A stretch of DNA of 64,000 nucleotides from CAVVFX01 sp963747535 (GCA_963747535.1 CAVVFX010000016.1:1-64000); one strand, 5' to 3'. Shown: positions 1 to 7,651, counted from the first letter of the stretch. Made by a program: numbers and translations. The notes: generated from the letters alone by a model not told the origin.

Positions 1-391
1 CCGAACCTTCGAGGCGCGCAGCCACGCGGATGCGAACCTCCCGGTGAGGATCGTCTATCAGCCGCATAAGAAAACGTTTTGGCAAGCGCAGAGCGGCACT
101 CCAGCGCACCGTCTCGTCCGGATCGCGCAGCAGCCATGGCAGCAGCATCTCATCCGCGTACTTGGCCGCGATCGCACGGACCTCGAAATAGGGATGCTCC
201 AGGCTATGGTTGGCGACTTCCGGATTCCAGCCGAAGAACCGGTCGATGCGCCTTGCGTAGCGGTCCTGTATGCAGGCGTGCCGCGGTTGGCAGTGGCCCT
301 CTTCAAGTAATTCGCGATGGGGACATGCCGCGCAGTTCACCGGGCTACCTTCCCAGTCGATGGCCTCCGGAATCTCTTCCTCATTCGTCAT
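1..391 (-). CDS. LRV-type 4Fe-4S-binding protein of nif cluster (partial, C-terminus beyond window)
   Basis: Reverse-strand reading starts at an ATG at 391 and stays open to base 1, about 130 codons. The N-terminal part has four cysteines spaced C-x2-C-x10-C-x5-C (residues about 13-33), the layout of the LRV Fe-S cluster domain. It is followed by roughly 24-residue helical repeats carrying D/E-V-R motifs (such as DPDETVRWSAAL and DPHREVRIRVA), as in leucine-rich-variant proteins. In diazotrophs such proteins sit beside nifB; their role is not settled. The start overlaps the end of the upstream TPR gene by 11 bases, so the two are probably translationally coupled. The C-terminus is missing only because the window ends. 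Confidence 0.85.
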   Translation of the reverse strand, partial: MTNEEEIPEAIDWEGSPVNCAACPHRELLEEGHCQPRHACIQDRYARRIDRFFGWNPEVANHSLEHPYFEVRAIAAKYADEMLLPWLLRDPDETVRWSAALRLPKRFLMRLIDDPHREVRIRVAARLEGS

Positions 392-875
392 CGTCGCGGC
401 CCATTCTTTCTATGACGCCAAGAAGAACCTTGGCGCCAATCTTGTCGCTCGGATCGAGTTCCAGCAGTTTCATAACGGCCGCGAGTCCTTCATCCGTGTT
501 CCCGAGCCGCATCTGCAGGTAGCCATATGCTTTCAGCGTGAACAGATAAAACCGCGGCACTTTCGCGGCGTAATCGCTGAAGTCCGCGTCCCCACGTCTG
601 ACTTCATGCCAATCCGCGGCCAGTCCATTGTCGCCAGCCGCCTTCTTCAAACACACTTCCGAAATGGCCAACGCTTCAATCAACCGGCCTTTATAAAAAT
701 AGAAACGATAGAGCCCTATCAGCACGGCAGCGTGCCTTGGAGCAATCGCGCGCGCTTCCCGCAGATGCTCTTCTGCAACCTCGTCGTGCGCATAAGACAG
801 AGCCGCCAGACGTAGTTGCCGCGCTGCCTCCACCGGCAGTCCTGAGTCCAACAATGCTTCGTCGACAGCCGGCAT
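381..875 (-). CDS. TPR protein of the nifB operon
   Basis: A 164-residue soluble, helical protein with TPR-like helix pairs: alternating small and aromatic residues, for example around ALIGLYRFYFYKGRLIEALA and FTLKAYGYLQMRLGNTDEGL. No catalytic motif is visible. Small TPR proteins of this kind occur next to nifB and LRV genes in proteobacterial nif clusters; a scaffold role in cofactor or Fe-S assembly is an inference. It starts four bases after the HesB-like gene and its end overlaps the LRV gene, so it belongs to the same minus-strand operon. Confidence 0.75.
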   Translation of the reverse strand: MPAVDEALLDSGLPVEAARQLRLAALSYAHDEVAEEHLREARAIAPRHAAVLIGLYRFYFYKGRLIEALAISEVCLKKAAGDNGLAADWHEVRRGDADFSDYAAKVPRFYLFTLKAYGYLQMRLGNTDEGLAAVMKLLELDPSDKIGAKVLLGVIERMGRDDDE

Positions 876-879
876 TTAG

Positions 880-1239
880 TTACTTTCGAAAAGAATTTGA
901 GAGACTGACGAACTCGGGCGCACGGCTCGATGTTCCGCACGCGGAGTCTCCCACTTTTGGATCGCGAAAGACCAGCCCGGACTCCGTGGGCGTGTCGGCG
1001 CAATCGATGGTCACGCCTTCGAGAAGGATTCCGGCTCTCCACCGGCAAGAAAAGCTTGAGCCCGTCTTTCTGAGAACGGCCTCGCCGGTCTTTGGTGCAG
1101 CTTCGATACTGAACTCGGCCGCCAATCCGGAGCATCCTCCGGGGCTCACCGATAACCGGAAGCCTCCGTTTTGGATTCCGCCGAACCGGACCATCCGCCG
1201 GATGAATTTGTTCGCCGAGGGTGTAATGGTAATGTTCAT
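880..1239 (-). CDS. HesB/IscA-like iron-sulfur assembly protein (nif-associated), with internal compensated frameshift
   Basis: A 119-residue protein of the HesB/IscA (A-type Fe-S carrier) family. The start at 1239 is set by AGGAG five bases upstream; an in-frame start further out would overlap the ferredoxin. The N-terminal half (SVSPGGCSGL) and the part around ILLEGVTIDCADTPTESG look typical, with the first conserved cysteine present. The family's C-terminal Cys-Gly-Cys is replaced by Cys-Gly-Thr, so one ligand seems lost. Between about 1030 and 1074 the reading is unlike the family, but the neighbouring frame gives KDGLKLFLPVESR, which fits it well. This suggests a pair of opposite one-base indels. 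Known role: donor or scaffold for nitrogenase clusters. Confidence 0.8.
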   Translation of the reverse strand: MNITITPSANKFIRRMVRFGGIQNGGFRLSVSPGGCSGLAAEFSIEAAPKTGEAVLRKTGSSFSCRWRAGILLEGVTIDCADTPTESGLVFRDPKVGDSACGTSSRAPEFVSLSNSFRK

Positions 1240-1246
1240 ATTCTCC

Positions 1247-1471
1247 TTATGTATGTGCCTGGTAGCGCGGTACGGAATTGTCAATGATGCAGGTGTTGTC
1301 CACCGGACAAACCGCTACGCACTGCGGTTGATCAAAGTGGCCGATGCACTCCGTGCACTTCTTGGGATTGATGATAAAGGTCCCATTCTTTGGGTAGATT
1401 GCGACGTTTGGACACTCCGGCTCGCAGGCCGAGCACGACGTGCATTGGGACGATACAATTTTGTATGCCAT
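1247..1471 (-). CDS. fdxN: 2[4Fe-4S] ferredoxin, FdxN type
   Basis: A 74-residue ferredoxin with two cluster motifs: CTSCSACEPECPN near the N-terminus, and CTECIGHFDQPQCVAVCPV with the seven- to eight-residue insertion between the second and third cysteines that is typical of nif-associated FdxN proteins. It lies 27 bases behind nifB and seven before the HesB-like gene. Ferredoxins of this position are known to supply electrons to NifB for its radical-SAM chemistry or to nitrogenase. The symbol is by family resemblance; a nearly identical type of ferredoxin lies at 3236-3430. Confidence 0.85.
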   Translation of the reverse strand: MAYKIVSSQCTSCSACEPECPNVAIYPKNGTFIINPKKCTECIGHFDQPQCVAVCPVDNTCIIDNSVPRYQAHT

Positions 1472-1498
1472 GGCTTCTTGTTTGCTCCTATAGATCCT

Positions 1499-3028
1499 TC
1501 AGGCAGCGACGAATGCTCCCTGCCGGATATCGGCGTCGCCGCGCACGATATGCCGGATTTCTCCACTCTTCACTTTCTCCAGATATTCTTTGAAATAGAC
1601 GATCGCCGATTGCTCGATGAATTCCAAAGCGTAGCGGTCCACGGGTTCGATGCCGGCCTTCGACAGCGTGTCGCGCGGGCAGCCGCCGATCTTGGCGACA
1701 AACACCGCGGTGCAATCGTTGATGGCGCGAATGATGGTATCGAGACTGTCTTCTTCGCCAAAACCGCCCTGGCAATAAAGGTCCACCCGCCGGTGTCCCA
1801 CGAACTTCGCTCCCGCCGTGCTGAGCTCATAAACCTGGAATTCTTTGGCGTGACCGAAGTGCTCGTTAATCCGACCGCTACCTTTAGTAGCCACCGCGAC
1901 CAGGATCTTCACGTCGCTCATCTCGCCCGCGAGACTCTCCAGTTCCGTCTGCTTGGCCGCAACCTTAGCTTGACGCTCGCCTTCCACCTCCTCCTGATAC
2001 GCCTTACGCGAATCGAGGTCGTAGTTGACCTCCATGCTCATGATCTTTTCGGTGGTGAACTCGGAGCTGCGATCTTCGCCCAGCAAACCGACTGCGTCCG
2101 CCCGGCATTGACGGCAGTGGCGCATCATGTTCATCTCGCCTTCGCAGCTGTCCTGCAAATGCTTGAGTTCCTGCGCCGATGGACCGCGTTGACCGTTGAG
2201 TCCGAATACCGTGCCGTGCTCCGGCGCGGAAATCAGCGGCATGATGTTGTGCAGAAAAGCGCCTCGAGACTTCACGGCACGATTCACTTCCACCAGGTGA
2301 TGGTCATTGATCCCCGGAATCATCACGGAGTTCACTTTGCACAGGATGCCGCGCTCGGTGAGCATTTCGAGTCCCTGTAATTGGCGCTCGGTGAGTATCC
2401 GCGCCGCCTCCACGCCTGTATACCGTTTATGTTTGTAGAAAATCCACGGGTAAATCTTGGCGCCGATCTCCGGATCGACCATGTTGATCGTGATGGTGAC
2501 GTGGTCCACGTTGAACTTCTTGATCGTGTCCACATGGTCCGGCAGCATCAGGCCGTTGGTCGAAAGACACAGCTTGATATCCGGCGCGGTCTTCGAGATC
2601 AGCTCAAAAGTCTTGAAGGTCTTCTCGGGATTGGCCAGCGGATCCCCAGGACCGGCGATGCCGAGCACCGTCATCTGCGGAATGGTGGAAGCCACTGCCA
2701 GGACCTTCTTCGCAGCTTGCTCCGGCGTCAGCTTTTCGCTGACCACCCCCGGGCGCGATTCGTTGGCACAATCGTACTTGCGATTGCAGTAGTTGCATTG
2801 GATGTTGCAGGCCGGCGCCACCGCGACGTGCATCCGCGCGTAGTGATGATGCGCTTCTTCGCTGTAGCAGGGATGGTTCTTGACCTTCTCCCATATCTCC
2901 GGAGCCAAATCCCCCTGACCCGCGGCCGACCCACAACTAGCCTTACCGCTGCCGCCCTTGGTACCGCAACCTTTGGTCTCGGCTACCTCCTGCAGTATCT
3001 GAAATATTTTTCCCTGAGTCTGCGGCAT
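1499..3028 (-). CDS. nifB: Nitrogenase cofactor biosynthesis protein NifB
   Basis: 509 residues. The radical-SAM motif CNIQCNYC (cysteines about 74, 78, 81) is followed by the NifB-typical NRKYDCANESRPGV stretch, and a C-terminal NifX/NafY-like domain (about 370-490) carries KGSGRINEHFGHAKEF. NifB fuses [4Fe-4S] clusters with S-adenosylmethionine to make the 8Fe-9S-C core of FeMo-co, the step that commits to nitrogenase maturation. All key cysteines are present and length is normal for the fused bacterial form. It is the first gene of a minus-strand operon (nifB, ferredoxin, HesB-like, TPR, LRV) behind a sigma54 promoter and two NifA boxes. The nifHDK genes are not in the window. Confidence 0.97.
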   Translation of the reverse strand: MPQTQGKIFQILQEVAETKGCGTKGGSGKASCGSAAGQGDLAPEIWEKVKNHPCYSEEAHHHYARMHVAVAPACNIQCNYCNRKYDCANESRPGVVSEKLTPEQAAKKVLAVASTIPQMTVLGIAGPGDPLANPEKTFKTFELISKTAPDIKLCLSTNGLMLPDHVDTIKKFNVDHVTITINMVDPEIGAKIYPWIFYKHKRYTGVEAARILTERQLQGLEMLTERGILCKVNSVMIPGINDHHLVEVNRAVKSRGAFLHNIMPLISAPEHGTVFGLNGQRGPSAQELKHLQDSCEGEMNMMRHCRQCRADAVGLLGEDRSSEFTTEKIMSMEVNYDLDSRKAYQEEVEGERQAKVAAKQTELESLAGEMSDVKILVAVATKGSGRINEHFGHAKEFQVYELSTAGAKFVGHRRVDLYCQGGFGEEDSLDTIIRAINDCTAVFVAKIGGCPRDTLSKAGIEPVDRYALEFIEQSAIVYFKEYLEKVKSGEIRHIVRGDADIRQGAFVAA

Positions 3029-3105
3029 GTTCGTTCCTCAATGTTGGAAGTCCGTCACGTTTCCCGCGACAAAGGGGGACGCCCATGTTGGCTTGATTCA
3101 CAGTA

Positions 3106-3122
3106 TGCAACTCGCCTGCCAA
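3106..3122 (-). promoter_or_regulatory. Sigma54 (-24/-12) promoter of the nifB operon
   Basis: Read on the minus strand, the bases give TTGGCAGGCGAGTTGCA, which matches the sigma54 consensus TGGCACG-N4-TTGCA with the invariant GG and GC ten bases apart and one mismatch inside the -24 box. Expected transcription start is near 3095, about 67 bases ahead of the nifB start codon. Confidence 0.8.
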
Positions 3123-3174
3123 GCGTGAGAAGACGAAATTCCCTTTAGATCGACCGCTTTCCAACTCGCACCCT

Positions 3175-3190
3175 TGTCACGATGCCGACA
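3175..3190 (-). promoter_or_regulatory. NifA upstream activator sequence, proximal
   Basis: An exact TGT-N10-ACA palindromic box about 60 bases upstream of the -24 element and roughly 87 from the predicted start. This is the known NifA binding consensus and lies within the usual range for looping activation. Confidence 0.75.
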
Positions 3191-3214
3191 AGCGTCGTGG
3201 TGAGTGCCTCACCT

Positions 3215-3230
3215 TGTTGGGAACGCGACA
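3215..3230 (-). promoter_or_regulatory. NifA upstream activator sequence, distal
   Basis: A second exact TGT-N10-ACA box whose start is 40 bases from the first, close to four helical turns, so both would face the same side of the DNA. It ends five bases before the stop codon of the ferredoxin gene at 3236. Confidence 0.7.
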
Positions 3231-3235
3231 CTGCG

Positions 3236-3430
3236 TCAGGCCCTCACGCAGGTCTTTTCGACAGGACAAACCGACGCGCAGTGCGGCGAATCATAGTGGT
3301 CCTGGCATTCGGTGCAAATCTTCGGATTGATGACGTATACCCCACGTTTCAACGAGATCGCCGCGGTTGGGCAGTCGAACTCGCAAGCGCCGCAAACGGT
3401 GCATTGAGAGGCAATGATCTTGTAAGCCAT
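3236..3430 (-). CDS. 2[4Fe-4S] ferredoxin, FdxN type, downstream of nifA
   Basis: 64 residues. Start at 3430 (MAYKII) chosen because AGGAG lies eight bases upstream; a longer reading adds an unrelated head. Cluster motifs are CTVCGACEFDCPT and CTECQDHYDSPHCASVCPV, the second with the FdxN-type insertion. It is a close paralogue of the ferredoxin at 1247-1471. It lies 65 bases after nifA on the same strand and is probably transcribed with it. Role inferred: electron donor for nitrogenase assembly or turnover. Confidence 0.85.
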   Translation of the reverse strand: MAYKIIASQCTVCGACEFDCPTAAISLKRGVYVINPKICTECQDHYDSPHCASVCPVEKTCVRA

Positions 3431-3495
3431 GATGGTTCTCCTTCTCGATTGAGGAGAACAGGAGTGCACGGTTTGGGCCAACGCGCAACGCCGCG

Positions 3496-5265
3496 TTAGA
3501 ATCGCTGGATCGGAATGCCGTGCTTCCGCAGTGCGTATCCCATTTGACGCGGAGTGATGCCGAGAAGCCGGGCTGCCTTCGCCTGTACCCAGCCTGCTTT
3601 TTCCATCGCCTGAGTGAGATGTTCACGCTCAGAGGGATCGTCGAGTGCTCCAAAGGGAGGAGCGTCACCCGACAGCTGCGCCGGTTCTATGGGCAACGGA
3701 GCAACTGGCTGGATAGGGAGAGGAGCACTGCGTTCATCGATGCGGGTAAGGGTGGATGCGGGAAGCCGTGGTTTGACCGCCGCCGCACTAGGAGCAACGG
3801 GAAGCGGAATATATCCGTGCCGCTGAACGTGTCTGTCGGTGATCGCTTTGGACAAAACCGATGACAGGCAACTGTCATTCTTGCACGCAAAATCCTGCGC
3901 GCTGATTCGCGATCCACGGGCGAACGCAGCCGTGCGCCGCACGCAGCTCTCCAGTTCCCGCACGTTGCCTGGAAAATCGCATGAAGCGAGAACGGCGAGC
4001 GCATCTTCACTCAGAGTGAACTCCGTGCCTTGATCCTTGTTGTAGCGACCGAGAAACTCTCGGGCGAGCAGAGGAATGTCCTCCCGCCGCTCGCGAAGAG
4101 GCGCCAGGACGATTGGAACTACGCTAATCCGGTAATACAGATCTGAGCGGAAAGTGCCGTTCGCCACGGCTTCTTCCAGATTGCGATTGGTGGCGGCCAC
4201 GAGACGCACATCCACCTTCATGGTGCGTGTGCCGCCGACGCGTTCAAACTCGCCCTCCTGCAGCACACGAAGCAGTTTCGCCTGGAACGAAGCCGAAATG
4301 TCGCCAATCTCGTCGAGGAAGATGGTGCCGCCATCGGCGAGTTCAAAGCGCCCCTTACGCTGCGCCACCGCTCCCGTGAACGCTCCCTTTTCGTGTCCGA
4401 ACAGCTCGGATTCGAGAACACTTTCAGGCAGCGCCGCGCAGTTCACCTTGATGCAAGCCTGATTCTTCCGCGATGAGAGGTTGTGCACAGCCTGGGCAAA
4501 CAGTTCCTTACCCGTCCCGGACTCGCCGCGCAAGAGAACTGGCAGGGAAGTGCGCGCCACAATGGCAATCTTCTCGAGGATGGATCGTACCGCCCGACTC
4601 TCGCCCACGATCTCGTCTACGCCATCTTTCCGTTTCGAAGACTTGGCGTCGAGTACCTTTTCGATGCGATGCCCTTCCTGCATCAGGTGCTCGCGATCCC
4701 GGGCAATCAACAATTGCAGCCGCACTGTCTGTCCGACCAGACCTGCAATCATCGTCAGGAAGCGGACATCCTCATCGATCGAGACTAAGGAGTGTTCCTG
4801 ATAGTTTCGCTCGATCGTAATGGTCCCGATTACCTGGTCCCGATCCTTGATGGGCACGCCAATGAAAGTGCAGTGCAGTTCCGCAATATTGGAGTCCCAT
4901 GCTTCCCAGCCCGCAAACAGCGGGTCGGAGGCCATATCCATGACCACCAGCGGAGACTGGCTCACTACAATCTGGCCGACCGCGCGTTCCGGCAAATGTT
5001 CAAAATGGCTGAGCGCTGTCTCTTCATTCCACCCCGAACCCACCACCACTTGAGGCTCGCCGTCATCGCCAAGCAAGGCGATTAGAGCGCGATGCATGCC
5101 GAGGTAGCTCGTCAGCAGAGCGATCACATCCGAGAGAGTTGTTTCGATTCTTTCCGGGCGGGTCAGGACTCTAGAAATCTCGTACATGCCGCTGAGCGCG
5201 ACATCGGTCCATCGTGCGGGTCGACCTCCGCCACCGTCCAAATCCAGATTTTTCATCGCGACCAT
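3496..5265 (-). CDS. nifA: Nif-specific sigma54 activator NifA
   Basis: About 589 residues from the ATG at 5265; a TTG at 5280 and an ATG at 5256 are alternatives. Order: GAF domain (about 25-185), AAA+ sigma54-interaction domain with Walker A GESGTGKE, the sigma54-contact loop GAFTGA and Walker B GTIFLDEI, and a C-terminal Fis-type helix-turn-helix ending in AKAARLLGITPRQMGYALRK. Between the AAA+ and DNA-binding parts are four cysteines spaced C-x11-C-x19-C-x4-C, exactly the motif of oxygen-sensitive NifA proteins such as those of rhizobia. The product should therefore turn on nif promoters directly under low oxygen without NifL. Two matching binding boxes lie before nifB. Confidence 0.95.
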   Translation of the reverse strand: MVAMKNLDLDGGGGRPARWTDVALSGMYEISRVLTRPERIETTLSDVIALLTSYLGMHRALIALLGDDGEPQVVVGSGWNEETALSHFEHLPERAVGQIVVSQSPLVVMDMASDPLFAGWEAWDSNIAELHCTFIGVPIKDRDQVIGTITIERNYQEHSLVSIDEDVRFLTMIAGLVGQTVRLQLLIARDREHLMQEGHRIEKVLDAKSSKRKDGVDEIVGESRAVRSILEKIAIVARTSLPVLLRGESGTGKELFAQAVHNLSSRKNQACIKVNCAALPESVLESELFGHEKGAFTGAVAQRKGRFELADGGTIFLDEIGDISASFQAKLLRVLQEGEFERVGGTRTMKVDVRLVAATNRNLEEAVANGTFRSDLYYRISVVPIVLAPLRERREDIPLLAREFLGRYNKDQGTEFTLSEDALAVLASCDFPGNVRELESCVRRTAAFARGSRISAQDFACKNDSCLSSVLSKAITDRHVQRHGYIPLPVAPSAAAVKPRLPASTLTRIDERSAPLPIQPVAPLPIEPAQLSGDAPPFGALDDPSEREHLTQAMEKAGWVQAKAARLLGITPRQMGYALRKHGIPIQRF

Positions 5266-5548
5266 GCTTGCACCGTCCAATCCGCGGCGACACCGGAAGC
5301 CTGGGCGTCACCGGCAAAAACGTGGACACTACGCGACTCAAAGGGGGCTCGCGCCGAGAACGGCTTCACGCGGCCTGGAAGTTGAACTAAACGACGGGGT
5401 ATAGATTTGTAATCTGGGACGGACGGGGAAGGTCAGATTCTTCACTAACTAAGTACTATTAGCTAATTGTATCGTGTCACGAATCGGTGATTGTGTCAAT
5501 ATAAATGCCGTCATTCCAAATCGCAGCCATTCGTGGCATGATGTTCAC

Positions 5549-5755
5549 ATGCCTTTATCAGCGCGAAACCAGCTCGAAGGAAAAGTCATCGCGGTGGTGG
5601 TTGATGACATCATGGCTCATGTCGACGTCAGAATCGGCAAGAGCGTTATCGAAAGCGTGATCACTCGCCGGAGTGCCGACAAACTTGCACTGAAGAAGGG
5701 AGACAAGGTGACCGTCGTCATCAAGTCAACCGAAGTGATGCTCCAAAAGGACTAG
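5549..5755 (+). CDS. Molbindin (Mop-domain molybdate-binding protein)
   Basis: 68 residues forming a single Mop domain: SARNQLEGKVIAVVVDDIMA at the N-terminus and the typical SVITRRSADKLALKKGD. Molbindins assemble as hexamers that store molybdate in the cytoplasm, which fits a place beside nif genes because FeMo-co needs molybdenum. The ATG at 5549 matches the family N-terminus; no strong ribosome-binding site is visible. It is divergent from nifA with about 280 bases between them. Confidence 0.85.
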   Translation: MPLSARNQLEGKVIAVVVDDIMAHVDVRIGKSVIESVITRRSADKLALKKGDKVTVVIKSTEVMLQKD

Positions 5756-5893
5756 AACCGCTCTTCCGCCCGGCCACCTGGCAATAGGCCTGTGTGAAGG
5801 CTTTCCGACATAGATGTTCCGTTTGTCTGGAAATCGACCCGAGAGCTGATCTTCGCGCATCGCCAACTGCTTTGTTCACACCGCCCGCCCAAC

Positions 5894-5909
5894 TGGCCCG
5901 CCGCGTGCA
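5894..5909 (+). promoter_or_regulatory. Sigma54-like promoter of the ferredoxin-ferritin operon
   Basis: TGGCCCGCCGCGTGCA has GG and GC at the exact -24/-12 spacing but two mismatches to the TGGCACG-N4-TTGCA consensus. About 70 bases upstream (5824-5839) is TGT-N10-ACC, one base off a NifA box. Predicted start near 5920, ahead of the chosen start codon at 5998. Confidence 0.5.
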
Positions 5910-5997
5910 AACGAGTGTACATCAACTAACGATTCGGCCTACGATGGCAATCTTGCCGCGTCAAGGTCGTCGGTGCCGATCAATAACGGAGCTAACT

Positions 5998-6921
5998 TTG
6001 GCCAACGTAACGTTTTCCTCGCCTGTTATGGCGAAAGACCTCACCGTATACGCGGTCGCCGGACACCGCGGCACAATTCTCGCGGTCGCCCACGCGCACA
6101 AGATTCCCATACCGTTCGACTGTCAGGACGGCGAATGCGGTTCCTGCCTGGTGAAAGTCGAGCATCTCTCGCCGGATGTGAAATACGGAATCGCGCTCAC
6201 CGAGAAAGAGAAAGAGTTGTTGCGCCAATTGGGCAAGATCACGCGTGAAGAAATCCGCGACGCCGAGGTCAACGACATGCCCCCGCGATACAGGCTCGCG
6301 TGCCAGTGCTTCGTGCGCGATGAAGACATTACCGTCTCCTTTGACGGCGATGAGACCCTGCCCCCGAAGCGCCCCAGCCTGTCCTATGCAGCCAAGATCT
6401 ACAAAGGCGGCATCGAGATCAAAAGCCTCGACCAGTTCCTGGGATTCGCTGTCAGGTTGGAGGAGGATGCCTCGATCCACTACGACGAATTGGGAACCGC
6501 CATGGAGGCGTGCGGCAACCACGAAGTCGCGAAGCTGTTTCATGATTTGGCGGGGTATTCGAGACTACACCTGGAGCAAGCCAGATCGCGAGCCGGCTCA
6601 ATCGATGTCACGCCCCACCTGCCGCCGGATTACGTTTGGCCGGATCACGCCACACCGGAGAGAACTTCTCTGCTGGCTGGTGACCCGGACCTGTCCAGAA
6701 TGGATGCACTGAAAGTGGCAATGCAGGGAGAGCGGCGCGGATATGAGTTCTACTACGCCGTCGTCGGCACGACCAAAGATCCCGAGATTGCCGCCATGGC
6801 GAATGAGTTTGTGAAAGAAGAGGCGGAGCACGTCGATATTCTCGCCCGCTGGATTCAGCGCGAGGAATGTGCGCTGCGAGAAGCTTCGAAACATCCGGTG
6901 GCTCAAACCGAGCCGGCATGA
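5998..6921 (+). CDS. [2Fe-2S] ferredoxin fused to ferritin-like domain, nif-associated
   Basis: 307 residues from a TTG at 5998, preferred because GGAG lies a few bases upstream and because a longer reading would begin before the sigma54-like promoter; the ATG at 6028 is the alternative. Residues about 10-120 form a plant-type ferredoxin with C-x4-C-x2-C (FDCQDGECGSC) and a distal cysteine in RYRLACQC. Residues about 140-300 form a four-helix ferritin/rubrerythrin-like domain with acidic and histidine motifs (RLEEDASIHYDELG, EEAEHVDILARW). The second half is clearly paralogous to the protein at 7177-7632. Inference: electron transfer coupled to iron storage or to peroxide/oxygen removal for nitrogenase. 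Confidence 0.85.
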   Translation: MANVTFSSPVMAKDLTVYAVAGHRGTILAVAHAHKIPIPFDCQDGECGSCLVKVEHLSPDVKYGIALTEKEKELLRQLGKITREEIRDAEVNDMPPRYRLACQCFVRDEDITVSFDGDETLPPKRPSLSYAAKIYKGGIEIKSLDQFLGFAVRLEEDASIHYDELGTAMEACGNHEVAKLFHDLAGYSRLHLEQARSRAGSIDVTPHLPPDYVWPDHATPERTSLLAGDPDLSRMDALKVAMQGERRGYEFYYAVVGTTKDPEIAAMANEFVKEEAEHVDILARWIQREECALREASKHPVAQTEPA

Positions 6922-6945
6922 AATTGCGGTACGAGGAGAAGATAA

Positions 6946-7167
6946 ATGGCAGGCACCTATAAGCTCGTCGAGTTGGTCGGCACGTCCAATAGCAGTTTCT
7001 TCGAAGCAGCCAAGGCCGCGGTTGCGGAAGCGTCCGAGACCCTAGGCCAACTGGAGTGGTTTGAGGTCGTCCGCGAGACCGGAAAAATCGTCGACGGCCA
7101 GGTGAAGGAATTTCAGGTCACTTTGAAGGTGGGTTGTAAGATGCCAGCCGCAACCGACGCCTCATAG
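6946..7167 (+). CDS. Dodecin family flavin-binding protein
   Basis: 73 residues, the size of dodecins, with the family pattern YKLVELVGTS...SFFEAAKAAVAEAS...LEWFEVV and a C-terminal beta strand. Known dodecins form hollow dodecamers that bind FMN, riboflavin or coenzyme A and buffer free flavin. The conserved tryptophan that stacks on the flavin is present in LEWFEV. GAGGAG seven bases before the ATG makes the start secure. It lies 24 bases after the ferredoxin-ferritin gene and ten before the next ferritin-like gene, so all three form one operon. Confidence 0.9.
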   Translation: MAGTYKLVELVGTSNSSFFEAAKAAVAEASETLGQLEWFEVVRETGKIVDGQVKEFQVTLKVGCKMPAATDAS

Positions 7168-7176
7168 GTCAAGTCC

Positions 7177-7632
7177 ATGCAAAACGTCGACGAGTTCCTG
7201 GCTCACGCTATCCGCCTGGAAGAGGAGGCCGCAAATCGGTTGGGCGATCTGGCCCACGCAATGAAGATCTATGGCAATCACGATAGTGCCGCGTTCTTCG
7301 GAAAGCTGGCCCACTTCTCGCGCCTGCATCTTGCACAAGCGAGGGCGCGTGCTGGTTACCACGATCTTCCGGAATTGAAGGCGCACGAGTTCGAGTGGCC
7401 CGATGGGGAAAGTCCGGAGGCGACGTCTATGGAAGCATCGCACTATCTGATGGACCTCGATTACGCCATGCAACTGAGCCTTGAGAGCGAGCAGCGAGGC
7501 TTCGATTTCTACGATGGAATCGCGCGCACGACCGAAGATCCGGAGATCCGCACGATGGCCGTGGAGTTTGCAGCGGAAGAAGCCGAGCATGTCGCAGAAC
7601 TGAAGCGCTGGATGGCCACACCGCGCCGTTGA
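7177..7632 (+). CDS. Ferritin-like domain protein, paralogue of the preceding fusion
   Basis: 151 residues, a single ferritin/rubrerythrin-type four-helix bundle. It shares the pattern RLEEEAANRLGDLA, ARFSRLHLAQAR-like and EEAEHVAELKRW with the C-terminal half of the 5998-6921 product, which points to a duplication. Acidic and histidine residues for a di-iron site are present. No rubredoxin module is attached. Role inferred: iron handling or protection against peroxide in nitrogen-fixing cells. It is the last intact gene of the plus-strand nif-associated operon. Confidence 0.8.
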   Translation: MQNVDEFLAHAIRLEEEAANRLGDLAHAMKIYGNHDSAAFFGKLAHFSRLHLAQARARAGYHDLPELKAHEFEWPDGESPEATSMEASHYLMDLDYAMQLSLESEQRGFDFYDGIARTTEDPEIRTMAVEFAAEEAEHVAELKRWMATPRR

Positions 7633-7651
7633 CTGGCGCCGAAAAGCCCTG

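Noticed and set aside
737..2380. Long plus-strand open frame of 547 codons opposite nifB, ferredoxin and HesB genes
   Set aside because: It is the antisense shadow of clearly recognised nif genes and has no family resemblance.
5531..5546. TGGCATGATGTTCACA as a sigma54 promoter for molbindin
   Set aside because: The -12 GC is missing and the site overlaps the start codon region.
5794..5997. Upstream extension of the ferredoxin-ferritin protein to an ATG or GTG near 5794
   Set aside because: Residues have no family resemblance, and a sigma54-like promoter would then lie inside the gene.
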